The translations under genes and the position numbers were made by a program. The notes under the pieces were generated by a model. The model searched no databases and was not told the DNA's origin. It saw only the letters and a program-made list of their open reading frames with translations. From assembly GCA_024402735.1 (NCBI GenBank), contig JAKSTE010000031.1, positions 1 to 5,869 on the forward strand: a DNA stretch of 5,869 nucleotides, read 5' to 3'. Of the stretch, positions 1 through 5,628 are shown piece after piece (position 1 is the stretch's first letter; every line of letters starts with the position of its first letter). The DNA comes from Alphaproteobacteria bacterium. GTDB lineage: Bacteria > Pseudomonadota > Alphaproteobacteria > Rs-D84.

Positions 1-719
1 ACCGCAACGCTTTCACACATATTTCCATTTAATATCTTCGGACTTACACATTCACATCCATCTTTTGCTGTATTAACATCATAACCATCTTTACATGTTT
101 TCACTACACATTCAGAATTTTCTAATCCAATTTCATAAACATGAGGTTTTTGTAATAGATTCCTAGACGCTTCTGAATCTGGACACCTAGCCCCTACATA
201 AACACACCCATCTTTTGTTTCATTTACTCTATAATCCGGTTGCTCGCATGCCAAAACAATACACCCAGATGCACCATTACCAACTTCTGTCACATGTGGC
301 TTTTCTAATAAAGCCATTCTTTCAGTATCATTACAATTTCTCGTTTTATTACCTTGTCCATTACCACCATCAGAATTAGATTCTTGGATAATACAAGCAG
401 TCCCACTACTATTAGGCACATAACCATCTGTACAACTTGTCACCTTACAAACACCATCCTTTCTAATACCAGTATTAAAATGTGGTATTGCTTGTTTTTC
501 TCCTTCTGAACAAATTGTGTTTTCTGTTTGCGTAATATGTATCTGATAATAAGATTTTGCATCTTTAAAAGGTTCATAACCTTCTTTTAAATTCTCAACT
601 CTATCTTTAAAAGAAACATCCGCAATAGTTTTTGGAAAATCTACATGTTCCAAAGCATAAGAAGAACCAACAAATAAAAACAAGCTAATGCTTAAAAAAC
701 GTAATAAATATTTTTTCAT
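1..719 (-). CDS. Secreted cysteine-rich repeat protein, 5' part (3' end outside window)
   Basis: I do not recognise this as a named family. The frame opens with ATG at 719 and stays open to the window edge (239 codons plus 2 nt). An in-frame stop at 741-743 and the lack of another ATG upstream fix the start. Residues 1-22 look like a Sec signal peptide: MKKYLLR, a hydrophobic core rich in Leu, Phe and Ser, then Ser-Tyr-Ala with likely cleavage after Ala22. Residues 23-65 are charged and lack Cys. From Cys70 on there are three modules with regular cysteine spacing, C-x20/24-C-x4-C-x12/13-C. A Gly/Asn/Ser-rich linker (about 113-125) lies between modules 1 and 2, and Cys224 and Cys235 hint at more. 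The regular Cys pairs suggest disulfide-bonded, extracytoplasmic modules (inference). The gene starts 26 nt after the thioesterase stop with no close Shine-Dalgarno sequence, so it is probably expressed by read-through. Arginine codons (AGA 5, AGG 2, CGT 1) differ from the CGT-rich genes further right. Confidence 0.8.
   Translation of the reverse strand, partial: MKKYLLRFLSISLFLFVGSSYALEHVDFPKTIADVSFKDRVENLKEGYEPFKDAKSYYQIHITQTENTICSEGEKQAIPHFNTGIRKDGVCKVTSCTDGYVPNSSGTACIIQESNSDGGNGQGNKTRNCNDTERMALLEKPHVTEVGNGASGCIVLACEQPDYRVNETKDGCVYVGARCPDSEASRNLLQKPHVYEIGLENSECVVKTCKDGYDVNTAKDGCECVSPKILNGNMCESVA
54..512 (-). repeat. Three tandem four-cysteine protein modules
   Basis: Module 1 spans Cys70-Cys109 (393-512), module 2 Cys129-Cys172 (204-335) and module 3 Cys179-Cys222 (54-185) of the Cys-rich protein. 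The spacings are C-x20-C-x4-C-x12-C, C-x23-C-x4-C-x13-C and C-x24-C-x4-C-x12-C. Modules 2 and 3 are most alike: both have Lys-Pro-His-Val, then Glu-Val/Ile-Gly, and Lys-Asp-Gly-Cys at the end. Modules 1 and 3 share Cys-x-Asp-Gly-Tyr after the third cysteine. The DNA of the copies has diverged, so this is an old protein-level repeat and not a recent tandem duplication. Confidence 0.75.
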
Positions 720-745
720 AAAACATATTTTATCACAAAATTACA

Positions 746-1468
746 CTACTTCCAATAACATATTACCTTAGCATACTCTACTTCATCAGTCATGATTTTA
801 TGTCTAGTTTCATGTGGTGACATTGCCACTTCCACCCTAATAGTTGGGGTTGTTGGATTGATTTCATGTTCAAAATAAATATCTATACCACTCAATTTAT
901 GGGTGTTTCTAAATTCAAAACCAACTGATTCTGTAGCCCAAACTGCATAAACAGCATTATTAATATGCTGATTTATATCTATATCATCATATCTACATGC
1001 CATAACATGTGATTTAGTTGGTACAAAATCCGGACACTTATCAAAAACTCTATCTAGAGCACGTTCTGGTACACAACTCCATTCTGGTAAATATTCTGAT
1101 ATTCTAACAGGACGACGAGTAGTTAAGTCTATCAAAACCCACTGACTTGTTGCTCTTACCATTAACCTACCGTCAGAACCACGAATTTCAAAATCACGAA
1201 AAGCCTTTAGAGCCCCATGCTCTGATGGCCATGTAGAGAATAATAATTCTTCATCTGCACGTGGTAGTTCAATAATATCTACAAAATAATGAGTCACAAC
1301 CCAAGCAATATTATGTTCCGTACAAAAGGTACGACCACCATGTAAAGCTTCAGCATTTCTATCTGCCAACCCCTGAAGTTCATTCATTAACATAACAGGC
1401 CTAATAAAACCATACCTATCACATTGATAAGCTTTTAAAGCACGTTTTTCTGTTAATTTTATATCCAT
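746..1468 (-). CDS. Acyl-ACP thioesterase (double hotdog, FatA/FatB-like family)
   Basis: A cytosolic enzyme expected to hydrolyse acyl-ACP to free fatty acid plus ACP. The 240-residue form has the two hotdog halves of the bacterial acyl-ACP thioesterase family. In the N-terminal half, residues 56-124 carry Trp-Val-Val-Thr-His, the Ser-Thr-Trp-Pro motif, Arg-Asp-Phe and Trp-Val-Leu-Ile-Asp followed by Thr-Arg-Arg-Pro. The C-terminal half (from about 150) carries Asp164-Ile-Asn166-Gln-His168-Ile-Asn-Asn and a following Tyr and Trp. Asp164, Asn166, His168 and Glu202 match the spacing I recall for the plant FatB catalytic set. I chose ATG 1468 because AGGGA lies 8 nt upstream; the longer frame from 1513 would overlap a good promoter, and the ATG at 1477 lacks a well-placed Shine-Dalgarno sequence. 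The stop is TAG. The gene leads a probable two-gene transcript with the Cys-rich protein. Chain-length preference cannot be read from the sequence. Confidence 0.9.
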   Translation of the reverse strand: MDIKLTEKRALKAYQCDRYGFIRPVMLMNELQGLADRNAEALHGGRTFCTEHNIAWVVTHYFVDIIELPRADEELLFSTWPSEHGALKAFRDFEIRGSDGRLMVRATSQWVLIDLTTRRPVRISEYLPEWSCVPERALDRVFDKCPDFVPTKSHVMACRYDDIDINQHINNAVYAVWATESVGFEFRNTHKLSGIDIYFEHEINPTTPTIRVEVAMSPHETRHKIMTDEVEYAKVICYWK

Positions 1469-1495
1469 AATACTCATCCCTACATGTATATAATG

Positions 1496-1523
1496 ATTAT
1501 ATAGCCACAACATGTAAAATCAA
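1496..1523 (-). promoter_or_regulatory. Promoter for the thioesterase gene
   Basis: On the minus strand a perfect TATAAT (1496-1501) lies 16 bp downstream of TTGATT (1518-1523), which matches four of six TTGACA bases. Transcription would start near 1489, giving a leader of about 20 nt with AGGGA before the ATG at 1468. This placement argues against translation from the ATG at 1513. The -35 hexamer lies inside a 13-bp element also found in the candidate lspA promoter. Confidence 0.6.
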
Positions 1524-1552
1524 ATAGGAAAATACATTCTTCAAAGAAAACA

Positions 1553-1580
1553 TTGACAAAACGTTTTTTTGCGCTATATT
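1553..1580 (+). promoter_or_regulatory. Strong sigma-70-type promoter for the 145-aa gene
   Basis: Consensus TTGACA (1553-1558) is followed after 16 bp by TATATT (1575-1580), one mismatch from TATAAT. Transcription would start near 1587, and the leader contains AAGGAGAG (1597-1604) ahead of the ATG at 1609. The -10 overlaps a perfect palindrome, so regulation at this promoter is plausible. Confidence 0.7.
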
Positions 1581-1592
1581 GTATATACAATA
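1577..1592. promoter_or_regulatory. 16-bp perfect palindrome over -10 and start site, candidate operator
   Basis: TATTGTATATACAATA reads the same on both strands. It begins inside the -10 hexamer and covers the predicted transcription start of the plus-strand gene, a classic place for a dimeric repressor site. No regulator gene is visible in the window, and an AT-rich palindrome can arise by chance, so operator function is inferred. Confidence 0.45.
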
Positions 1593-1608
1593 GTTAAAGG
1601 AGAGCATT

Positions 1609-2046
1609 ATGACCATAACATCATCACGCCCAATGATAGCAGGAACAAAAAAATTAATAGAAAGAACTATTAAAGATCAAAGAAACATAATAGAAAAACA
1701 AGAATCTTTTGATCCTACTGGTAAAGTACTCGAAGCAGAAGAATATACTGTTTACAAAAAACAAAACCAGTACAAAATGCAACTATTACAAATCATGCAC
1801 GAAACAAAATCAGGCTTGATAACTATATATGTTGATAAAAAACCAGTAGCTACAACACATAAAGACTACGCTGGTCAAAGCGCAGGCCAAATGAATGACA
1901 ACGATATTATAGATTTGTTTGTTGCAATGGTTGGCGAATACAACGAACGTAAACAAGCAGAAAGTTCTGTAGTATCTATATCTGGTTCAAAAGAAGAACA
2001 AGAAATAAATAACTTCTTGTTTAAACAATTACAAAATAATAGATAA
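1609..2046 (+). CDS. Hypothetical 145-aa soluble protein
   Basis: I do not recognise this protein. It is 145 residues, highly charged and polar, with no Cys, no Trp, no signal peptide and no membrane segment, so it is probably cytosolic. The first 50 residues are rich in Lys, Glu and Gln and look helical. Residues about 55-80 alternate in a way that suggests beta strands, including Gly-Leu-Ile-Thr-Ile-Tyr-Val followed by an Asp-Lys-Lys turn. Residues about 97-118 look helical again, and the tail is Gln/Asn-rich. The start is well supported: AAGGAGAG lies just upstream of the ATG, the promoter is near consensus, and the gene ends in TAA 20 nt before a strong terminator. It is therefore a complete single-gene transcription unit, the only one on the plus strand here, divergent from the thioesterase and possibly controlled through the palindrome at its start site. 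Confidence 0.8.
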   Translation: MTITSSRPMIAGTKKLIERTIKDQRNIIEKQESFDPTGKVLEAEEYTVYKKQNQYKMQLLQIMHETKSGLITIYVDKKPVATTHKDYAGQSAGQMNDNDIIDLFVAMVGEYNERKQAESSVVSISGSKEEQEINNFLFKQLQNNR

Positions 2047-2065
2047 TAACTATTTGTTATAAATT

Positions 2066-2098
2066 AAGAGCGCTTTATGAAAAGCGCTCTTTTTATTA
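2066..2098 (+). terminator. Rho-independent terminator between convergent genes
   Basis: An 11-bp stem (2066-2076 with 2081-2091) with a core of AGAGCGCTTT pairing with AAAGCGCTCT and a four-base loop (ATGA) is followed by a T-rich run, TTTTTATT. It ends the 145-aa gene. Because the gene at 2116 converges from the other side, the hairpin may also stop that transcript, though the T-run on the minus strand (TTAATTTAT) is weaker. Confidence 0.85.
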
Positions 2099-2115
2099 GT
2101 CTATAAAACACATTA

Positions 2116-3273
2116 TTACCAAGACATACTTTTATACGTTTTATTAGAAACCTTATCTCCAAACATATTATTTCTTTGTTGTGTTAATGTCTCATATTGA
2201 TCACCAGAAATAATACGCAGAACAAATCCATCTGAATCTCTTTGTGATAAAACAGGTACTATTCTTTGATCTGCTATACCAGTATCACGTAAAACTTGTT
2301 CTACGATAGCTAAACGACGAGCAGCTAATTTACGAGCATCTTTGTTACGTGTTACAGATTCAGGTATACCAACTTGAACAGCACGTTTTGGATTGTTTAC
2401 TACTATAGAAGCATACTCACTAAGCAATGTATAATTTTCACGAGACAAAGCAGAATCACCATTACGGAAACTTATTTTGATTTCCAAAGGACGTATACCA
2501 CCAGCATCTTCAGACAAATCACGTTGAGCAGTAAATCCTTCTACACCATATTCCACATCACTAGCAACATCAAACGCATCTTCTATCTGATATGTAGACA
2601 AGTGTTTGTTTTCTGATAAATAAGTTTTCTTAAAAGCTTTCTTCAATTCTGTAGGTGACATTTTATCCATAGATTTAACAGAAGCTACTTTAGGTTCGCT
2701 AACCTTATTATCTGTTTTTTTAACGGAAGATCTATTTAAAGAATCCATTGCTATAATTTCTCTACGAATTGTTACAGGTTTTGATTCTTCTTTTGATCTT
2801 ACATCAGTATCACCACTTATAGGCGTTGTTACCATTATAGGACGAGCTTTAGCTACAACACTTTTATCTGCAGCACGTTGTAAATCATTTAACAAAGCTA
2901 TTTGTTCATCTAAATCAGATTTAACATCAGCAGAAGAAACGATTAATTTTTCTTCTGGCAATACAGCATCTGAACTAGCAACAGAAATTTCATCCATTCT
3001 AGGCATACGTAAAGGTGCTTCACTACGAGCCCACAAATCAGAACTAGGATGCTTTGGTGACAAAACATCACTTGATGTAGCATTTACTTTTTTACGACTA
3101 ACAACTTTTGGTGTATCAGCTTGTTTTTTATTAACAGGTTGTATTATTTCTTCTCCAAAAGCAGCACGTGCAGACACCCCTTCTCCACTCATGTTAACAG
3201 CCGGCAAACGCGCGCCAGCCATAGCATTTGAATAAACGCACAATACTAGCAAAATAGCAGATAAATATCGCAT
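2116..3273 (-). CDS. Secreted protein with degenerate OmpA-like C-terminal domain
   Basis: A 385-residue exported protein, probably periplasmic or envelope-associated. Residues 1-19 form a Sec signal peptide ending Ala-Met-Ala, with likely cleavage before Gly20. There is no lipobox: the Cys at 12 follows Leu. Residues about 25-210 are Ser, Lys, Asp and Val-rich, low in hydrophobic clusters, and probably a disordered linker. Residues about 263-356 resemble an OmpA/MotB peptidoglycan-binding fold: Ile-Ser-Phe-Arg-Asn-Gly, then Leu-Ala-Ala-Arg-Arg-Leu-Ala-Ile-Val, matching the family LSxxRAxxV helix, then Gly-Ile with Arg-Ile downstream. The usual Gly-x-Thr-Asp loop reads Gly303?-region Gly-Ile-Pro-Glu, so the peptidoglycan-binding Asp seems replaced. 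The start at 3273 is chosen because GGAAGGAAAGG lies directly upstream and a signal peptide follows; a longer frame from 3348 abuts the yidC terminator and puts polar residues ahead of the signal peptide. Anchoring to peptidoglycan is inference. Confidence 0.75.
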   Translation of the reverse strand: MRYLSAILLVLCVYSNAMAGARLPAVNMSGEGVSARAAFGEEIIQPVNKKQADTPKVVSRKKVNATSSDVLSPKHPSSDLWARSEAPLRMPRMDEISVASSDAVLPEEKLIVSSADVKSDLDEQIALLNDLQRAADKSVVAKARPIMVTTPISGDTDVRSKEESKPVTIRREIIAMDSLNRSSVKKTDNKVSEPKVASVKSMDKMSPTELKKAFKKTYLSENKHLSTYQIEDAFDVASDVEYGVEGFTAQRDLSEDAGGIRPLEIKISFRNGDSALSRENYTLLSEYASIVVNNPKRAVQVGIPESVTRNKDARKLAARRLAIVEQVLRDTGIADQRIVPVLSQRDSDGFVLRIISGDQYETLTQQRNNMFGDKVSNKTYKSMSW

Positions 3274-3294
3274 ATCCTTTCCTTCCTTATCAGA

Positions 3295-3324
3295 ATGATA
3301 GAACAAAAGCCGAATCGCACGCAA
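3295..3324 (-). promoter_or_regulatory. Weak candidate promoter for the OmpA-like gene
   Basis: The terminator at 3349-3382 isolates this gene from yidC, so it needs its own promoter in the roughly 75 bp upstream of 3273. The best match is TATCAT (3295-3300), one mismatch from TATAAT, 18 bp from TTGCGT (3319-3324), which matches only the first three -35 bases. The position is sensible but the match is modest. Confidence 0.35.
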
Positions 3325-3348
3325 GAGAAAAATTACACACAAATACAT

Positions 3349-3382
3349 AAAAAAATCCTGATGTTTATTCAGGATTTTTTTA
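3349..3382 (-). terminator. Rho-independent terminator of the lspA-yidC transcript
   Basis: Starting 17 nt after the yidC stop, a 13-bp inverted repeat (3349-3361 with 3369-3381) built on TCCTGA/TCAGGA surrounds a seven-base loop. On the minus strand it ends in a run of seven T. The flanking A and T runs make the hairpin nearly symmetrical, but the only gene that runs into it is yidC. Confidence 0.85.
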
Positions 3383-3399
3383 CTAAGAAAAAGACATTT

Positions 3400-4971
3400 T
3401 TATTTTACTGTTTTCTTAATTATATACATTTGTAACAAACCAAACAAATTAGATACTGTCCAATACAATACTAAACCTGCTGGCATCCAAGCAAACATCA
3501 CCGTAAAGATAATAGGCATCCATTTCATAGCACGTTGTGTAGATGCCATAACATCATTTTTATTATCTGATGATTTTGATTGCTTTGCTGATTGCATATA
3601 TTGCTGAATCCACATAGTAGCACCCATCAATATAGGCAAAATGAAATATGGATCCATTATAGATAAATCAGATATCCATAAGAAATGTGCACTACGCATA
3701 GAAACAGATATTAACAACGCTTTATACAAAGCAAAGAAAATAGGTATCTGAATTAACATAGGCAAACAACCAGACATAGGAGATGTTTTGTGTTCTTGAT
3801 AAATCTTCATCATCTCAGCCTGCAAACGCATTTTATCGTTAGCATACAATTTTTGTACACGTTGTAATTCTGGTTGCATCTTTTGCATGGCCATAGTTGA
3901 AGCATATGATTTACGTGTTAAAGGCCATATCAACAATCTTAAAATCAATGTCATTAAGATAATCGCTATACCATAATTTCCAACAAATGTATTCAATTGG
4001 TTAATCATCCATAACATTGGTTGTGCTAAGAACCAAAACCAACCATAATCTACAGTTTTATACAAACCTGGTATATTATCTGATGAAGCACTTAATGTTT
4101 CACTCATACGTGGTCCAGTGTATACGTATGTATTAATCACAGACTTAGAACCATTTGCTATTTTTACAGGTGCAGCCGAAGCATCTGCGAAATACAACTC
4201 ACCTTGTTTCTTCATACTTAATGTTTGATCTATAGCATCTATAGACGCAATTGTGTCCCAATACTGTTCTGCACAACCAAAAGAACCATTTACAGTAGAA
4301 TAAGCGTAAGGTTTCTTATCAAGTTTAGGCCAATTAGTATAATCCAATTTAGAATTAGCAAATACAACAGCACCTGTTTCTATTGCACCAGACATCTTTA
4401 CAGAACCATTCTGTACAATACGAGCATAAGGCGAAACAGAAATATCTTTACCAGACTTGTTAGTTATTGTATCTGCAATATTAATAACGTAATCTTTAAT
4501 AATTATTGAACGAGAAAAAGAAACACCTGCATTGTTATTCCATACAAAAGTATCTTTATTACCCTTCCAAGAAGTATTAATAGTAGGTGTAGAAGTTTCT
4601 TTTGAAACAAACCCCACTTCTATAAAATTATCTTCTAACCCCAATAATTCTACTGGTGTATTTTCTTTAGGAGATTGTTGATAATCTAATAACTTAATAT
4701 TAGAAAATCTTAAACCTTGTACATTTAATGATATTTTATCAGAAGATATCTTTTTTACAGAAACTTTTGTTACCTTCTCAACAGGTGCAACATTAGTTAC
4801 AACATCTGCCTGTTTCTTTGGTTGGAACCAAGAACCCAAAGCCAACCAAGCAAATAAAAACAACAATATCCACCAGAACAAGCCTAACTTTTTATTACCT
4901 GTTGTATTTTGTTGTTGGCGCATAGAATTCCACTGGTTAAATCCAGAATTATTATTTAAATATTGTACCAT
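3400..4971 (-). CDS. yidC: Membrane protein insertase YidC
   Basis: Inner-membrane insertase of the YidC/Oxa1/Alb3 family, acting alone or with SecYEG to insert and fold membrane proteins. It has 523 residues, a little short for the Gram-negative form. An Asn/Gln-rich cytosolic segment (1-27) precedes the first membrane anchor (about 29-48). A periplasmic beta-rich domain follows (about 55-300), then the conserved insertase core: a segment around 333-352 with Arg345, equivalent to the groove Arg of E. coli YidC (R366), in Leu-Ile-Leu-Arg; a charged cytoplasmic hairpin (about 353-398) with Met-Gln-Pro-Glu-Leu; Gly-Cys-Leu-Pro-Met-Leu-Ile-Gln-Ile-Pro at 401-410; and membrane segments near 405-422, 440-458 and 484-512. 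Its ATG overlaps the lspA stop by one base (TAATG), with AAAGGAT six nt upstream, so translation is probably coupled. The N-terminal polar extension is unusual; an internal Met17 is possible but has no better ribosome site. Confidence 0.97.
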   Translation of the reverse strand: MVQYLNNNSGFNQWNSMRQQQNTTGNKKLGLFWWILLFLFAWLALGSWFQPKKQADVVTNVAPVEKVTKVSVKKISSDKISLNVQGLRFSNIKLLDYQQSPKENTPVELLGLEDNFIEVGFVSKETSTPTINTSWKGNKDTFVWNNNAGVSFSRSIIIKDYVINIADTITNKSGKDISVSPYARIVQNGSVKMSGAIETGAVVFANSKLDYTNWPKLDKKPYAYSTVNGSFGCAEQYWDTIASIDAIDQTLSMKKQGELYFADASAAPVKIANGSKSVINTYVYTGPRMSETLSASSDNIPGLYKTVDYGWFWFLAQPMLWMINQLNTFVGNYGIAIILMTLILRLLIWPLTRKSYASTMAMQKMQPELQRVQKLYANDKMRLQAEMMKIYQEHKTSPMSGCLPMLIQIPIFFALYKALLISVSMRSAHFLWISDLSIMDPYFILPILMGATMWIQQYMQSAKQSKSSDNKNDVMASTQRAMKWMPIIFTVMFAWMPAGLVLYWTVSNLFGLLQMYIIKKTVK

Positions 4972-5561
4972 TATTTATCCTTTAAAGATTTACACTGTTT
5001 AAAACAACAACGTTTGTTAATTAACCAATTTATTATATACAAACAAACACCTAATGTTATAAAAATATCACCCACGTTAAATATAGCTGGGAAATATAAT
5101 CCACCAATATGCATTTGTATAAAATCAACAACCGCACCAAAACGAGCTCTATCAGCTAAGTTACCTAAAGCTCCACCGATTATCATAGCTAATGGTAAAC
5201 GTTCATACAAATCAGAACGTTTAAACAAATAGTATAACAAATAACTAATAATAGCTGCCGTTAATAAAACTATTACAAAAGGAGCCATTACGCCTAACGA
5301 TCTAAACATAGAAAAAGACGCACCTGTATTCCAATCAAACAGAACATTAAAGAATTTAGACAACCATACAAAATGTTGACCAAATATATATTCCCAAGGA
5401 ACATATACACCTTCTATATTACATTTAGAACAAATAGCGGTATGGTCATAAATCATTGCTCCATACTTAGCTGCCAAAAAATGTAATAACGCTGTTTTAG
5501 TACACAGATCAACAACAAATATAACAATTATTGAAATTATGTATTTTAGATATTTCTTCAT
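4971..5561 (-). CDS. lspA: Lipoprotein signal peptidase LspA (signal peptidase II)
   Basis: Inner-membrane aspartyl protease that removes the signal peptide from prolipoproteins after lipid transfer to the lipobox Cys. Four membrane segments lie near 5-24, 90-113, 121-137 and 160-180. Visible family motifs are Asp18-Leu-Cys-Thr-Lys22, Asn78-Thr-Gly-Ala-Ser-Phe, Gly-Gly-Ala-Leu-Gly-Asn134 with Asp137-Arg138, and the catalytic aspartates Asp146 (Val-Val-Asp-Phe) and Asp165 (Phe-Asn-Val-Gly-Asp), with the usual 19-residue separation. At 196 residues it is about 30 longer than E. coli LspA. The excess lies between the first membrane segment and the Asn78 motif and includes Cys44-x-x-Cys47. The C-terminal tail has three more cysteines (185, 186, 190). 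I chose ATG 5561, which has GAGGA 7 nt upstream; a GTG one codon earlier is only 4 nt from it. The gene ends overlapping yidC. Confidence 0.96.
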   Translation of the reverse strand: MKKYLKYIISIIVIFVVDLCTKTALLHFLAAKYGAMIYDHTAICSKCNIEGVYVPWEYIFGQHFVWLSKFFNVLFDWNTGASFSMFRSLGVMAPFVIVLLTAAIISYLLYYLFKRSDLYERLPLAMIIGGALGNLADRARFGAVVDFIQMHIGGLYFPAIFNVGDIFITLGVCLYIINWLINKRCCFKQCKSLKDK

Positions 5562-5581
5562 CACAAGTTCCTCTAAATGAG

Positions 5582-5610
5582 AATATAGCGATTACAGGCT
5601 ATAAAATCAA
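5582..5610 (-). promoter_or_regulatory. Candidate promoter for lspA-yidC
   Basis: TATATT (5582-5587) lies 17 bp downstream of TTGATT (5605-5610) on the minus strand. The start site would fall near 5575, leaving a short leader that just includes GAGGA (5569-5573). The -35 sits in the same 13-bp element as the thioesterase promoter. No terminator hairpin is visible in the 67 bp between the antiporter stop and lspA, so transcription may also enter from upstream. Confidence 0.5.
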
Positions 5611-5628
5611 ATAGAAAAACCTTAAGAA

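Noticed and set aside
1469..1513. Longer thioesterase start at ATG 1513
   Set aside because: The ATG lies between the -35 and -10 of a good promoter and has no ribosome site; AGGGA fits the ATG at 1468.
2374..2616. Open frame of 80 codons on the plus strand
   Set aside because: It lies opposite the OmpA-like gene, has no ribosome site or recognisable product, and looks like an antisense frame of an AT-rich gene.
3217..3273. Lipoprotein signal in the OmpA-like protein (Cys12)
   Set aside because: The residue before the Cys is Leu, which does not fit a lipobox, and a good Ala-Met-Ala cleavage site follows.
3274..3348. Longer start of the OmpA-like gene at 3348
   Set aside because: It abuts the yidC terminator and would place 25 residues ahead of a clear signal peptide that has its own strong ribosome site.
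4225..4509. Open frame of 94 codons on the plus strand
   Set aside because: It is antisense to the periplasmic domain of YidC, with an implausible Ile/Arg/Cys/Tyr-rich composition.
4963..5232. Open frame of 89 codons on the plus strand
   Set aside because: It is antisense to lspA and the start of yidC, both securely identified; no promoter or ribosome site is seen.
5562..5564. GTG start for lspA
   Set aside because: It would be only 4 nt from GAGGA, while the adjacent ATG at 5561 has better spacing; the choice changes one residue only.
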